Shown here one piece after another: positions 1-8,524 of a stretch of 64,000 nucleotides of DNA. Source of the DNA: Arthrobacter sp. APC 3897 (GTDB taxonomy: Bacteria; Actinomycetota; Actinomycetes; Actinomycetales; Micrococcaceae); contig NZ_JASDDG010000013.1 of NCBI RefSeq assembly GCF_030407495.1, forward strand, positions 29,834 through 93,833, given 5' to 3'. A program made the position numbers and the translations under genes. How positions within the stretch are numbered: the stretch's first letter is position 1; the number at the start of each line of letters is the position of its first letter. The notes under the pieces are model-generated. The model did no database searches. It was given only the letters and a program-made list of their open reading frames with translations, and had not been told where the DNA came from.

Positions 1-16
1 CCGGCACCGGAGGCCG

Positions 17-2200
17 CTACTTATCTCCGCTATTTGCCTGCGGTACCGGAAGCAGTTCCGTGGCTCCCAGGGCATCCAGCACAAACGCGTAATCCCAGGC
101 CCGGTCCTTCCAGGCCTCGTAGCGGCCCGAGGCGCCTCCGTGCCCGCCGTCCATCTCGATCTTCATCACGATGGGCTCGGAGCCGGTGGTCACTTCGCGC
201 AGCTTGGCCACCCATTTGGCCGGCTCCACGTACAGCACCCGGGTGTCATTGAAGCTGGTCACCGCGGCAATGCGGGGATAGTCCACGGCCCGGATGTTCT
301 CGTACGGGGAGTATTCCTTCATGTACCGGTAGACCTCGGGGTCGGTGATCGGGTTGCCCCATTCCTCCCACTCCAGGGCCGAAAGCGGCAGCTCCGGATC
401 GAGGATGGTGGTCAGCGCGTCCACGAAGGGAACCTGTGCCACGATTGCCCGGTATTTCTCGGGCGCCAGGTTGGCCACGGCGCCCATCAGGAGCCCGCCG
501 GCCGAGCCGCCCATGGCAGCAATCCGTGACGGATCCACCCACCCGGAAGACGCCAGGTACTCGGTGGCGTCGACGAAGTCGGTGAAGGTGTTCTTCTTGT
601 TCAGCTTCTTTCCCTGGTCATACCAGGCGCGTCCCATTTCGCCGCCGCCGCGGATATGCGCGACGACGAAGATGACGCCGCGGTCCAGCAGGGACAGCCG
701 GGCAACGCTGAAGCCGGGATCCATACTGATTTCATAGCTTCCGTAGGCGTAAACCAGGGCGGGGTTGGTGCCGTCCTGCTGGACCTCTGCCCGGCGCAGC
801 ACGGACAGTGGAATCCGCGTGCCGTCCGCCGCGGTTGCCCAGGCCCGCTCCGCCACGTACTCGGACGGGTTGTAACCGCCCTTGACGGGGGTTTCCCTGC
901 GCAGCTCCAGTTCGCCGGTGGCCAGCACGTAGTCGTAAACACGCGGCGGGGTCAGGTAGGAGGTGTAGCTGAGCCGGATAATCGGGGAGTCATACTCTGC
1001 ATTGGCCAGGTTGGCCGTGTAGAGCTCCTCGTCAAAGGCGGGCTCCACGGGGTCGCCCTGGACTTCGGTCCCCAGTCCCTCCAGCGGAAGGATCTGTACC
1101 CGTTCGGTGGTGTCCTTGCGGACGGAAACAATGATGTGGGTTTTGGTGACGGCCGCGCCGTTGACGCGCACGGCGTCGTCGTGCGCCACCACGGTGTTCC
1201 AGTGCTGCTCGGCCAGCGGCAGCGCAAACTCCGTCTCCGCCACGAGCGAGAGCATGGAGTTCAGCGCGTCCTTGTTGTGGGTGATCAGGTAGTGGCGCTC
1301 GCCGGCGATGGTGACGGGTTCGGCCTCGTAGAGGATGCGCTCGCTGCGCGGAATCAGCGTGCGCACCTCGCCTGAGGGATCCTCGAAGTCCAGCACCCGG
1401 TACTCGGAGTATTCAGAGTTGCTGATGCCGATCAGCAGCTGCTTCCGGTCCGCGGAGAGGTCGAAGCCGGTCCACATGGCCACGTCATCCTCCTGGTAGA
1501 TGACGACGTCGTCCTCCACGGCAGTGCCGAGGGTGTGCGCCTTGATCTGGTACGGGCGCCAGGAGTCATCCACCACTGTGTAGAACACCCGGCTGCCGTC
1601 GGGGGAGAAGGCGAGCGAGTAAAAGACGTTGGTGACTTCGTCCGGCAGCAGTTCGCCGGTGCGCAGGTCCTTGATCCGCAGGGTGAAGCGCTCGTCGCCG
1701 GCATTGTCCTGCGAGTAGGCCAGCAGGTTGCCGTCCTCGGTGACGGCCAGTCCGCCCAGGGCGAAGAACGGCTTGCCTTGGGCCTCGGCGTTGCCGTCGA
1801 TGAGGATCTGCTCACCCGGAACCGGAACGCCGGGTTCGACGACGGGCGGAGTCCAGTCCGAGTCCAGGTCACCGGTGTCCTGGGCGGCGGTGCGGCAGTG
1901 GATGGAGTACTGCTTGCCCTCTTCGGTCCGGGAGTAATACCACCAGCCCTTCTTGCGGGCAGGTACGGACAGATCAGTTTCCTCGGTGCGGTTTTTGATC
2001 TCGTCAAAGATCTCCTGCCGCAGTTTTTCCTGGTCCGCCGTGACCTCTTCCATATAGGCGTTCTCGGCCTTCAGGTGTGCCACAACGTCGGGGTTTTCCT
2101 TTTCCCGCATCCACTCGTAGTCGTCAACGAAGGTATCTCCGTGGTGGCTGCGTTCGGTGGGAACCTTTGGGGCAACGGGAGGAGTGGCAGAAGTAGTCAT
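17..2200 (-). CDS. ptrB: Oligopeptidase B (S9A prolyl oligopeptidase family)
   Basis: This 727-residue cytoplasmic serine peptidase should cleave short peptides after Arg or Lys. The N-terminal 430 or so residues form the beta-propeller that restricts entry to small peptides. The C-terminal alpha/beta-hydrolase domain carries the triad: Ser566 in GGSAGG, Asp652 in SFNDTRV and His687 in DGGHGG. The length is normal for the family. The start is the ATG at 2200, which lies 6 nt after a TATATT box on the minus strand with no good Shine-Dalgarno sequence, so the mRNA is probably leaderless. It stands alone, with the downstream end at the window edge. The family call is firm; the preference for basic residues is inferred from the subfamily. 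Confidence 0.93.
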   Translation of the reverse strand: MTTSATPPVAPKVPTERSHHGDTFVDDYEWMREKENPDVVAHLKAENAYMEEVTADQEKLRQEIFDEIKNRTEETDLSVPARKKGWWYYSRTEEGKQYSIHCRTAAQDTGDLDSDWTPPVVEPGVPVPGEQILIDGNAEAQGKPFFALGGLAVTEDGNLLAYSQDNAGDERFTLRIKDLRTGELLPDEVTNVFYSLAFSPDGSRVFYTVVDDSWRPYQIKAHTLGTAVEDDVVIYQEDDVAMWTGFDLSADRKQLLIGISNSEYSEYRVLDFEDPSGEVRTLIPRSERILYEAEPVTIAGERHYLITHNKDALNSMLSLVAETEFALPLAEQHWNTVVAHDDAVRVNGAAVTKTHIIVSVRKDTTERVQILPLEGLGTEVQGDPVEPAFDEELYTANLANAEYDSPIIRLSYTSYLTPPRVYDYVLATGELELRRETPVKGGYNPSEYVAERAWATAADGTRIPLSVLRRAEVQQDGTNPALVYAYGSYEISMDPGFSVARLSLLDRGVIFVVAHIRGGGEMGRAWYDQGKKLNKKNTFTDFVDATEYLASSGWVDPSRIAAMGGSAGGLLMGAVANLAPEKYRAIVAQVPFVDALTTILDPELPLSALEWEEWGNPITDPEVYRYMKEYSPYENIRAVDYPRIAAVTSFNDTRVLYVEPAKWVAKLREVTTGSEPIVMKIEMDGGHGGASGRYEAWKDRAWDYAFVLDALGATELLPVPQANSGDK

Positions 2201-2283
2201 GTCCCGAATATATCGACACCGTCCGGACGGGCGAAGAACCTCAGCGGCGTTTATGCTCGGGGCTTACCGGCCCCGAAGCCGGC

Positions 2284-3015
2284 TCAGCGCAGCAGGAACC
2301 AGGCTCCCATTGCGGCGGCTGCGAGGAACAGCATCCAGTTGCCCAGCACCTCCAGTACGGTCATGCCGAAAGACGGGTGCGGGGCCGTCTTCATCGGCTC
2401 CACTATCGGGTCATCGGTGACGCCCTTGCGGAACTGGCCCCAGAGTGAGGTGGAGAGCAGGATCAGGCCGCCGGTCAGGGCGGTGGGCAGTGCGGGAAGC
2501 GTGAAGAGCACCAGGTCCCGGGCAAGCACGCCGATCAGGACCTGAAGAGTGAAAATTATCATCATGGAGCCGGCGCCCCGCCACATGGGTCCCCGGACAA
2601 AGAAGCCCAGAAGCAGGGGTGCGCAGGCCGCGAGGGCCAGCCCGGTCAATGCGATGAGCAGGCCGGGGAGGGTTACCTGGACGCTGCCGTCCGTGGAACT
2701 CACTGCTGCGGCCACGGCGGAGAATCCCAGCAATCCGAGGCAGGTAGGCACCAGCAGGGCGGCTATGCCTGTGCGGGTCTGCGGGGAGCGCGGCAGATCC
2801 AGGCTTTCCGCGTAGGCCCGTGCGGGGCCGAACACTTCGCCGGGGGTGCCGCCGGAGTCCGCAAGGAACTCGCGGGCGGAGGCAACGGCGTCCCCGATGA
2901 CGTCCCCGGGAACGTCCTGCAACCGCAGTTCGAGCACAAAGTCGTCAAACCAGCGCTTAGCGGCCCTGTCGGTGCGGTTTGGTCTGGGGATGTTCCGGCT
3001 GTCACGGGTTTCCAC
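2284..3015 (-). CDS. Membrane protein paired with a PadR regulator
   Basis: This 243-residue protein has a soluble N-terminal segment of about 80 residues followed by roughly five or six hydrophobic helices. The N-terminal part (KRWFDDFVLELRLQDVPGD) resembles the HAAS-type domain of actinobacterial membrane proteins encoded next to PadR repressors. Its start overlaps the end of the padR gene by 14 nt, so the two are co-transcribed and probably translationally coupled. By analogy with other PadR-HAAS pairs it may act with the regulator in a membrane or lipid stress response, but no catalytic motif is visible. I do not recognise a named gene. Confidence 0.7.
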   Translation of the reverse strand: METRDSRNIPRPNRTDRAAKRWFDDFVLELRLQDVPGDVIGDAVASAREFLADSGGTPGEVFGPARAYAESLDLPRSPQTRTGIAALLVPTCLGLLGFSAVAAAVSSTDGSVQVTLPGLLIALTGLALAACAPLLLGFFVRGPMWRGAGSMMIIFTLQVLIGVLARDLVLFTLPALPTALTGGLILLSTSLWGQFRKGVTDDPIVEPMKTAPHPSFGMTVLEVLGNWMLFLAAAAMGAWFLLR

Positions 3016-3379
3016 GGGTGCTCCTGTCGGGGGTCTCGGTGCTGCGTCCTTGAAGGTCGAGGAATTGGCCGACCGTGCTGCTGAAGCGCGCCCACAGTTG
3101 ACGCTGATCCTGAAGTTCCCGCTGCCCGGCAGGGGTAAGGGAAAAGTATTTTCTCCCCGGACCGCCGTCCCCGGCCTGCCATGAAGCGGTCACCCAGCCT
3201 GCGGCCTCAAACCGGGTGAGCAGGGGGTACAGGGTGCCCCCCTTGACCGTGCCGAAGCCCTGCTCCTCCAAATCGGAGGCGATGGCGTAGCCGTACGTGG
3301 CACCGCCGTCGAGCGCCTTCAGCACGCACAGGCTGAGCGTTGCCCGCATCCAGTCGCTGGGCCAGGAAATGTTTTGCAC
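3002..3379 (-). CDS. PadR family transcriptional regulator
   Basis: This 125-residue protein is a PadR-type winged-helix repressor. The diagnostic stretch is LCVLKALDGGATYGYAIAS at residues 16-34, followed by GGTLYPLLTRFEAAGWV, the recognition helix and wing. Conserved GRKYFSLTPAG marks the second strand of the wing. The C-terminal helix for dimerisation is short, as in subfamily 2. The start is GTG at 3379; no Shine-Dalgarno is obvious and a GAGTAT hexamer ends 6 nt upstream, so leaderless translation is possible. It is the first gene of a two-gene operon with the membrane protein that overlaps its 3' end. It probably represses its own promoter, where an inverted repeat (CTAGATA/TATCTAG) is present. 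Confidence 0.9.
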   Translation of the reverse strand: MQNISWPSDWMRATLSLCVLKALDGGATYGYAIASDLEEQGFGTVKGGTLYPLLTRFEAAGWVTASWQAGDGGPGRKYFSLTPAGQRELQDQRQLWARFSSTVGQFLDLQGRSTETPDRSTRGNP

Positions 3380-3381
3380 GG

Positions 3382-3419
3382 CTAGATACTCTCATGGACT
3401 AGTTTGGCTGTCTATCTAG
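3382..3419. promoter_or_regulatory. Inverted repeat before padR, candidate PadR operator
   Basis: CTAGATA at 3382-3388 and TATCTAG at 3413-3419 are perfect 7-bp arms, with an ACTAGT between them. The repeat sits directly upstream of the padR start on the minus strand. This is the position expected for autorepression. Binding by PadR is inference. Confidence 0.45.
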
Positions 3420-3459
3420 TGAGCAATCTTGACGTGAAGTGAATCACGCATATATCCTG

Positions 3460-3473
3460 ACCGAACGGTCGGT
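3460..3473 (+). promoter_or_regulatory. PaaR-type operator upstream of paaA
   Basis: ACCGAACGGTCGGT matches the core ACCGNNCGNNCGGT that I recall for the TetR-family repressor PaaR of Corynebacterium phenylacetate genes. It lies 54 bp before the paaA start codon. PaaR binding is relieved by phenylacetyl-CoA in the known systems. No tetR-type paaR gene is encoded in this window, so the repressor must be elsewhere. Confidence 0.65.
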
Positions 3474-3527
3474 AAATACCTTTGCGCTTTGCAGCCGGCT
3501 CCTTTATCGCACAGTGAGGTGACAGTT

Positions 3528-4532
3528 ATGTCGTTGCATACCGACGCTTCCCCCGGACTGCAGGCCGTTCCGGCCGAAGCAGAGAGTGTCCCCGATGGGG
3601 CACAGGCTCACTTTGAGCAGCTCCTGGCAGAAGATTCGCGGATTGAACCGCGCGACTGGATGCCGGAGGCTTACCGCAAGACGCTGGTCCGCCAGATTTC
3701 GCAGCATGCCCATTCCGAGATCATCGGCATGCAGCCCGAGGCAAACTGGATCACCCGGGCGCCCTCACTCAAGCGCAAGTCCATCCTCATGGCCAAGGTC
3801 CAGGATGAGGCCGGTCACGGACTCTACCTCTACTCCGCCGCTGAGACGCTGGGCACGCCGCGCGAGAAAATGACCGAGGACCTGATTGCCGGCAAAGCCC
3901 GGTACTCCAGCATCTTCAACTACCCCACCCTCAGCTGGGCGGACATGGGCGCCATCGGCTGGCTGGTGGACGGCGCCGCCATCTGCAACCAGGTTCCCCT
4001 CTGCCGCGCGTCCTACGGGCCCTATGGGCGTGCGATGGTGCGCGTCTGCAAGGAAGAGTCCTTCCACCAGCGGCAGGGATTCGAGATCCTGTTGGAGCTG
4101 GCGAACGGCACCGGGGCGCAGCGCGGGATGGCGCAGGATGCCATCAACCGCTGGTACGCCCCGTCGCTGATGATGTTCGGCCCGCCGGATGACGATTCGC
4201 CCAACTCCAAGCAGTCCATGGCCTGGAATATCAAGCGCTTCTCCAACGACGAACTGCGCTCCCGTTTTGTGGGGATGATCGTCGAGCAGGTCAAGGTCCT
4301 GGGACTGACCCTGCCGGATGACTCGATCCGCTTCAACGAGGACAAGCAGCAGTGGGAGCACGGTCCCCTGGACTGGAACGAGTTCAAGGAAGTCCTCGCC
4401 GGACGCGGGCCCTGCAATGCGCAGCGCCTGGCCCGCCGCCGCGAGGCACACGAAGACGGCGCCTGGGTGCGCGAAGCAGCAGCCGCGTATGCAGCAAAGC
4501 AGGCAGCGGCTCAGAAGACAGAGGTGGCTTAG
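3528..4532 (+). CDS. paaA: 1,2-phenylacetyl-CoA epoxidase catalytic subunit PaaA
   Basis: PaaA is the di-iron oxygenase subunit that epoxidises the aromatic ring of phenylacetyl-CoA in aerobic phenylacetate degradation. The 334-residue protein has the ferritin-like iron ligands in [17 protein letters not shown] and in [11 protein letters not shown]. It forms a complex with PaaB, PaaC and the reductase PaaE. The start chosen is ATG at 3528, preceded by GTGAGGTGAC; an in-frame TTG at 3489 would add 13 residues overlapping the leader and has no ribosome site. The operon order paaABCDE is canonical, and paaB follows after 3 nt. The PaaR-like operator upstream suggests induction by phenylacetyl-CoA. 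Confidence 0.96.
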   Translation: MSLHTDASPGLQAVPAEAESVPDGAQAHFEQLLAEDSRIEPRDWMPEAYRKTLVRQISQHAHSEIIGMQPEANWITRAPSLKRKSILMAKVQDEAGHGLYLYSAAETLGTPREKMTEDLIAGKARYSSIFNYPTLSWADMGAIGWLVDGAAICNQVPLCRASYGPYGRAMVRVCKEESFHQRQGFEILLELANGTGAQRGMAQDAINRWYAPSLMMFGPPDDDSPNSKQSMAWNIKRFSNDELRSRFVGMIVEQVKVLGLTLPDDSIRFNEDKQQWEHGPLDWNEFKEVLAGRGPCNAQRLARRREAHEDGAWVREAAAAYAAKQAAAQKTEVA

Positions 4533-4535
4533 ATC

Positions 4536-4913
4536 ATGGTTTCCGGTTCAACAACGGGCGACGACGGCTCCAAGCCGGCGGGCACGCAGACTTCCGCCGA
4601 GCCGGAGACCGCGGCCGGTGCCGCGGCACTGGGGTCGGCCTGGCCGCTCTGGGAAGTTTTTGTGCGTTCCTCCCGCGGCCTGTCCCACGTCCACGCCGGG
4701 TCGCTGCACGCACCCGACGCCCAGATGGCGGTCCGCAATGCCCGCGACCTCTACACCCGCCGCAACGAGGGTGTCTCGCTCTGGGTAGTGCCGGCGTCGG
4801 CCATTGTTGCCTCCGACCCTGACGCCAAGGGGCAGTTCTTCGAATCCCCGCAGGGCAAGGACTACCGGCACGCCACGTATTACACCAAGTCCGAAGGGGT
4901 GAAGCACCTGTGA
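4536..4913 (+). CDS. paaB: 1,2-phenylacetyl-CoA epoxidase subunit PaaB
   Basis: PaaB is the small structural subunit of the phenylacetyl-CoA epoxidase and bridges PaaA-PaaC units. The 125-residue protein has a family core from about residue 36 (WPLWEVFVRSSRGLSHVHAG) through the typical DLYTRRNEGVSLWVVPA segment. The first 35 residues are a low-complexity Thr/Ala/Glu-rich extension that is common in actinobacterial homologues and absent from the shorter proteobacterial protein. The start lies 3 nt after the paaA stop, and the stop overlaps the paaC GTG by 4 nt, indicating coupled translation. Confidence 0.95.
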   Translation: MVSGSTTGDDGSKPAGTQTSAEPETAAGAAALGSAWPLWEVFVRSSRGLSHVHAGSLHAPDAQMAVRNARDLYTRRNEGVSLWVVPASAIVASDPDAKGQFFESPQGKDYRHATYYTKSEGVKHL

Positions 4914-5734
4914 GCTCGGACAGCGCCACCCGCATCACGCCCGGCAACGCCCTGCGCCCGGAGGATATTGTCGCCGCGGGCAACAAGGCTCCCGCCGACG
5001 TCGCCGAGTACGCCCTGCGCCTCGGCGACGACTCGCTGATCCTGGCCCAGCGGCTGGGCTGGTGGATTTCCCGCGCGCCGGAACTGGAGGAGGACGTGGC
5101 CCTGGGCAACATCGCCCTGGACCTGCTGGGGCACGCCCGCTCCTTCCTCAGCTACGCCGGTTCCGCGTCCAGCCGGACCGAAGATGACCTGGCGTACTGG
5201 CGGCGTGAAGGCGAATTCCGGTCCGCGCACCTGTTTGAACAGCCCAACGGCGACTTTGGCCGGACGATCGCCCGCCAGCTGGTGGTGTCCTTCTATCAGT
5301 ACGAGCTGTACACCGCGCTGATGTCCTCCACTGATTCCACGCTGGCCGCGATTGCCGCCAAAGCCGTCAAGGAAGTGGATTACCACCGGGACCACAGCGC
5401 CCAGTGGGTGCTGCGCCTGGCCGGCGGCACCGAGGAATCCCGGCGCCGCATCACACGTGCGCTGGAACTGACCTGGCCTTATGCCGGCGAGCTGTTTGAG
5501 GATGACGAGCTGGCCGTTTCCCTGGCTGCAGCGGGAGCGGCAGTGCTGCCGTCCTCCCTGCGGGAGAGGTTCGACGCCGGCGTCGGCGCCGTTCTGAGTG
5601 AAGCTGAGCTTGAGGTTCCGCAGGTTCCGGCCGCTCCCGGCGGCGGACGGCGCGGCAGGCACAGCGAGCACCTGGGGTATCTGCTGGCCGAGATGCAGGT
5701 CCTGGCCCGCGAGCATCCCGGCGCCAGCTGGTAA
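4910..5734 (+). CDS. paaC: 1,2-phenylacetyl-CoA epoxidase structural subunit PaaC
   Basis: PaaC is the non-catalytic ferritin-like partner of PaaA in the epoxidase heterodimer. The 274-residue sequence shows the helical bundle segments YALRLGDDSLILAQRLGWW, NIALDLLGHARSFLSYAG and KEVDYHRDHSAQWVLRLAGG. The length fits the family. The GTG start at 4910 overlaps the paaB stop by 4 nt. The protein is required for complex stability rather than for oxygen chemistry in characterised systems. Confidence 0.95.
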   Translation: MSSDSATRITPGNALRPEDIVAAGNKAPADVAEYALRLGDDSLILAQRLGWWISRAPELEEDVALGNIALDLLGHARSFLSYAGSASSRTEDDLAYWRREGEFRSAHLFEQPNGDFGRTIARQLVVSFYQYELYTALMSSTDSTLAAIAAKAVKEVDYHRDHSAQWVLRLAGGTEESRRRITRALELTWPYAGELFEDDELAVSLAAAGAAVLPSSLRERFDAGVGAVLSEAELEVPQVPAAPGGGRRGRHSEHLGYLLAEMQVLAREHPGASW

Positions 5735-5740
5735 GCGGTC

Positions 5741-6277
5741 ATGACCGAGACCGAGGATGCCGCTGCAGCCGGCGCCGAAACGCTCCGTCCTGCCGATCCG
5801 GCGGCCGCCCGTGCCTGGGATATCGCCGCCACGGTCTGCGACCCGGAGATTCCCGTGCTCACCATCGAGGACCTCGGTGTGCTGCGGGCGGTTGAACCAA
5901 CCGGAGAAGGCGCGGTGGCAGTCACCATCACGCCCACCTACTCCGGCTGCCCGGCCATGGATGCCATCCGCCAGGACGTGACGGCGGCTTTGAATGCTGC
6001 CGGTTACGAGCAGGTCCGGGTGGACCTGGTGCTCGCCCCGGCCTGGACCACTGACTGGATGAGTGAGGCAGGCAAAGCCAAGCTCAACGCCTACGGCATC
6101 GCCCCGCCCACGGGCAAAGCCTCGGCCGGGCCGGTTCGGCTCGGCCTGAGCGTGAAGTGCCCGCAGTGCTCCTCCCTCAACACCCGCGAAATGACCCGCT
6201 TCGGCTCCACCTCCTGCAAGGCGCTCTATGTCTGCCAGGACTGCCGCGAACCCTTCGACTACTTCAAGGTGCTCTAA
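5741..6277 (+). CDS. paaD: Phenylacetate degradation protein PaaD
   Basis: PaaD is a MIP18/SufT-like protein thought to help mature or insert the metal centre of the epoxidase complex. The 178-residue protein starts with a short Ala-rich segment, then the MIP18 domain (WDIAATVCDPEIPVLTIEDL and PTYSGCPAMD with the conserved Cys). It ends in a four-cysteine zinc-ribbon-like tail with the pairs CPQC and CQDC. The start is 6 nt after the paaC stop, and paaE follows after 3 nt. The domain arrangement is exactly that of PaaD/PaaJ-type proteins. Confidence 0.94.
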   Translation: MTETEDAAAAGAETLRPADPAAARAWDIAATVCDPEIPVLTIEDLGVLRAVEPTGEGAVAVTITPTYSGCPAMDAIRQDVTAALNAAGYEQVRVDLVLAPAWTTDWMSEAGKAKLNAYGIAPPTGKASAGPVRLGLSVKCPQCSSLNTREMTRFGSTSCKALYVCQDCREPFDYFKVL

Positions 6278-6280
6278 CCC

Positions 6281-7480
6281 ATGACTACATCCGTTCCCGC
6301 CGAGACGGCCCTCGAGCCGGGCGCAGCGTCTGCTGCCGCGTCATCGTCGGCCGTGCCGACCCGCCGCACCTCGTTCCACCCCCTGACCGTCGCTGAAGTC
6401 CGGCGCCTGACCGAAGACGCCATTGAGGTCACCTTCGCGGTGCCCGAGGCTCTGGAAGGCTCCTTTGACTATCTGCCCGGCCAGTACGTTGCCCTGCGCA
6501 CCACGCTGGAGGGCCAGGAGATCCGCCGCAGCTACTCCATCTGTGCCGAGCCGCGGCCCGGTGAGATTCGGGTTGCGATCAAGCGTGACCTGGGCGGGCT
6601 GTTCTCCAGCTGGGCCAACGAATTCCTGAAAGCCGGCGATGTGCTGGACGTCATGAGCCCCTCCGGCGGCTTCATCTCCAAGCATCCGATGAACGGGCTG
6701 AACCACCCCGAGGACATTGACCTCAGCAGCGAGGACGTCTTCGTGGCGGTGGCCGCCGGCTCCGGCATTACTCCGGTAATCTCCATCGCCCGGACCGTGC
6801 TGGCAGCCTCGGAGACCGTGCGGTTTGACCTGGTCTACGCGAACAGGGCCGCCATGGACGTCATGTTCCTGGAAGAGCTGGCGGACCTGAAGGACCGGTA
6901 CCCGGCCCGGTTCGCCCTGCACCACGTGCTCTCCCGTGAACAGCGCATCTCACCGCTGCTCACCGGCCGGATCGACGCCGAGAAACTGTCTGCCCTCATC
7001 GACTCCGTGCTGCCCACCCGCAACGTGGACGAGTGGTTCCTCTGCGGCCCCTTCGACCTGGTGCAGATGTGCCGCGACACACTCGCGGACCGCGGGGTCG
7101 AGGCCGAGAAAATCCGCTTCGAGCTCTTCACCACCGGCCAGCCCAACCGTCCGGAGGGGCAGGCAGGCCGGCCGGTCGTCGCCGAGACCGGCGGCGAAAC
7201 GTACGACATCACGTTCCGGCTGGACGGGCTGCAGGGCAAGGTGGCCAGCCCCACCCATGCCCGCGAAACCATCCTCAACGCCGCGCTGCGCGTCCGTCCG
7301 GATGTTCCGTTCGCCTGCGCCGGCGGCGTCTGCGGCACCTGCCGGGCCAAGCTGGTCACCGGCACGGTGGAAATGGAAGAAAACTACGCCCTGGAACCGG
7401 ACGAGCTGGAAAAGGGCTACATCCTCACCTGCCAGTCGCGGCCCACGAGCGCCGACGTCACCGTCGACTACGACGCCTAG
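6281..7480 (+). CDS. paaE: Phenylacetyl-CoA epoxidase reductase PaaE
   Basis: PaaE supplies electrons from NADPH to the PaaA di-iron centre. The 399-residue protein has a flavin-binding ferredoxin-reductase domain (RRSYSICAEP for flavin, AAGSGITPVIS for the nucleotide) followed by a C-terminal plant-type [2Fe-2S] ferredoxin domain. That domain shows CAGGVCGTCRAKL and a fourth Cys in ILTCQSRP. A 25-residue low-complexity N-terminal extension precedes the core. It is the last epoxidase gene and is followed 22 nt later by the crotonase-family gene. Confidence 0.95.
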   Translation: MTTSVPAETALEPGAASAAASSSAVPTRRTSFHPLTVAEVRRLTEDAIEVTFAVPEALEGSFDYLPGQYVALRTTLEGQEIRRSYSICAEPRPGEIRVAIKRDLGGLFSSWANEFLKAGDVLDVMSPSGGFISKHPMNGLNHPEDIDLSSEDVFVAVAAGSGITPVISIARTVLAASETVRFDLVYANRAAMDVMFLEELADLKDRYPARFALHHVLSREQRISPLLTGRIDAEKLSALIDSVLPTRNVDEWFLCGPFDLVQMCRDTLADRGVEAEKIRFELFTTGQPNRPEGQAGRPVVAETGGETYDITFRLDGLQGKVASPTHARETILNAALRVRPDVPFACAGGVCGTCRAKLVTGTVEMEENYALEPDELEKGYILTCQSRPTSADVTVDYDA

Positions 7481-7502
7481 TCCTGAAGGAACGGAGTACC
7501 CC

Positions 7503-8270
7503 TTGATTGAGCTGAGCGTCGACAACGGCATTGCCGAAATAGTCCTCAACGCACCGAAGAAACTCAACTCCCTGGACGAGGCGGCGCTGGCCGAGCTCTC
7601 CAAGGCATACGACGACGCCGAAGCCGCCGGGGTGCGGGCACTGCTGCTGCGCGGGGAGGGCCGGGCCTTCTGCGCCGGACGTGACATTTCCGCCGTCGAC
7701 CCCGCCAGCGATGACGCCTACGCCTATCTGGGGGAGCTGGTGACTCCGCTGCTGAAGAAGATGGCTGCCTTCCCTGCTCCGACGTTCGCCGCTGCGCAGG
7801 GTGCCTGCCTGGGTGTCGGACTCGGCCTGCTCGTGGCCACCGACGTTGTGTATGTGGCCGACAATGCCAAGATCGGCTCGCCGTTCGCCAATCTGGGAGC
7901 CACCCTGGATTCCGGCGGGCACTGGCTGTTCACCGAGCGGCTTGGTGCCCATCGGACGCTGGACCTCATCTACACGGCGGACCTGATGAGCGGTGCCGAG
8001 GCTGTGGCCGCCGGTTTGTTCAGCCGTGCCTTCCCTGCCGATGAACTCCTCGACTCCACCCGGACCATTGTGGAGCGTGTAGCGAGCGGCGCAACGGGAG
8101 CGTTCCGGGCCTCCAAGGAGCTGGTGGCGCAGATCCGGGACTCCCGGGTGGGACTGTGGACTGCCATGGAGGCCGAGAACACCGCCCAGGGTGAGCTCTG
8201 CCGGACCAGGGACTATGCCGAGGGATTCTCCGCGTTCATCGACAAGCGCAAGCCCGTTTTCGAGGGGTAG
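7503..8270 (+). CDS. paaG: PaaG-like 2-(1,2-epoxyphenyl)acetyl-CoA isomerase, crotonase family
   Basis: This 255-residue enoyl-CoA hydratase/isomerase family protein has the CoA-binding/oxyanion segment FCAGRDISAVD. The catalytic region is FANLGATLDSGGHWLF, where Asp occupies the position used by PaaG rather than the Glu of ordinary hydratases. PaaG converts the ring epoxide to the oxepin. The start is TTG at 7503, with AAGGAACGGAG about 7 nt upstream; the open frame extends far upstream inside paaE, which is not meaningful. As the last gene of the paa operon it handles the epoxidase product. It could instead be a PaaF-type hydratase, but the Asp argues for PaaG. The later genes paaZ, H, J and K are not here. 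Confidence 0.8.
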   Translation: MIELSVDNGIAEIVLNAPKKLNSLDEAALAELSKAYDDAEAAGVRALLLRGEGRAFCAGRDISAVDPASDDAYAYLGELVTPLLKKMAAFPAPTFAAAQGACLGVGLGLLVATDVVYVADNAKIGSPFANLGATLDSGGHWLFTERLGAHRTLDLIYTADLMSGAEAVAAGLFSRAFPADELLDSTRTIVERVASGATGAFRASKELVAQIRDSRVGLWTAMEAENTAQGELCRTRDYAEGFSAFIDKRKPVFEG

Positions 8271-8295
8271 GCACGGCGCTGGGCCAGTTGTTCTG

Positions 8296-8395
8296 TCCTT
8301 CGTGCAGATAAGGGGATTACGCGGAATCTCTCGCGCAGATACCGGGCCCAAGAGGGTTCCAACCGCGAGTTTGGGCCCGGTATGTGCACGAAGGA
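8296..8395. repeat. Nested inverted repeats after the paa operon
   Basis: The outer arms TCCTTCGTGCA (8296-8306) and TGCACGAAGGA (8385-8395) enclose inner arms ATACCGGGCCCAA (8339-8351) and TTGGGCCCGGTAT (8371-8383). All arms match perfectly. A GCAGATA direct repeat (8304-8310, 8335-8341) also lies inside. The inner hairpin could terminate the paa transcript, although no T-run follows. The outer arms 78 bp apart are not needed for a terminator. Confidence 0.6.
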
Positions 8396-8524
8396 TCGGA
8401 CCGGACTGTGCATCGGGCCGGCACCCCGGGAAACGTATTCGACAACCCGTAGAAATCCGGGGAGAATGTCAGCAGCCGGGCCGAGTATCCGCTCACCCGG
8501 CCCGACGAGACTCCGGGAGGGAAT

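Noticed and set aside
6936..7502. Extension of the PaaG-like frame into paaE
   Set aside because: The sequence there encodes the PaaE ferredoxin in another frame. The TTG at 7503 has AAGGAACGGAG.
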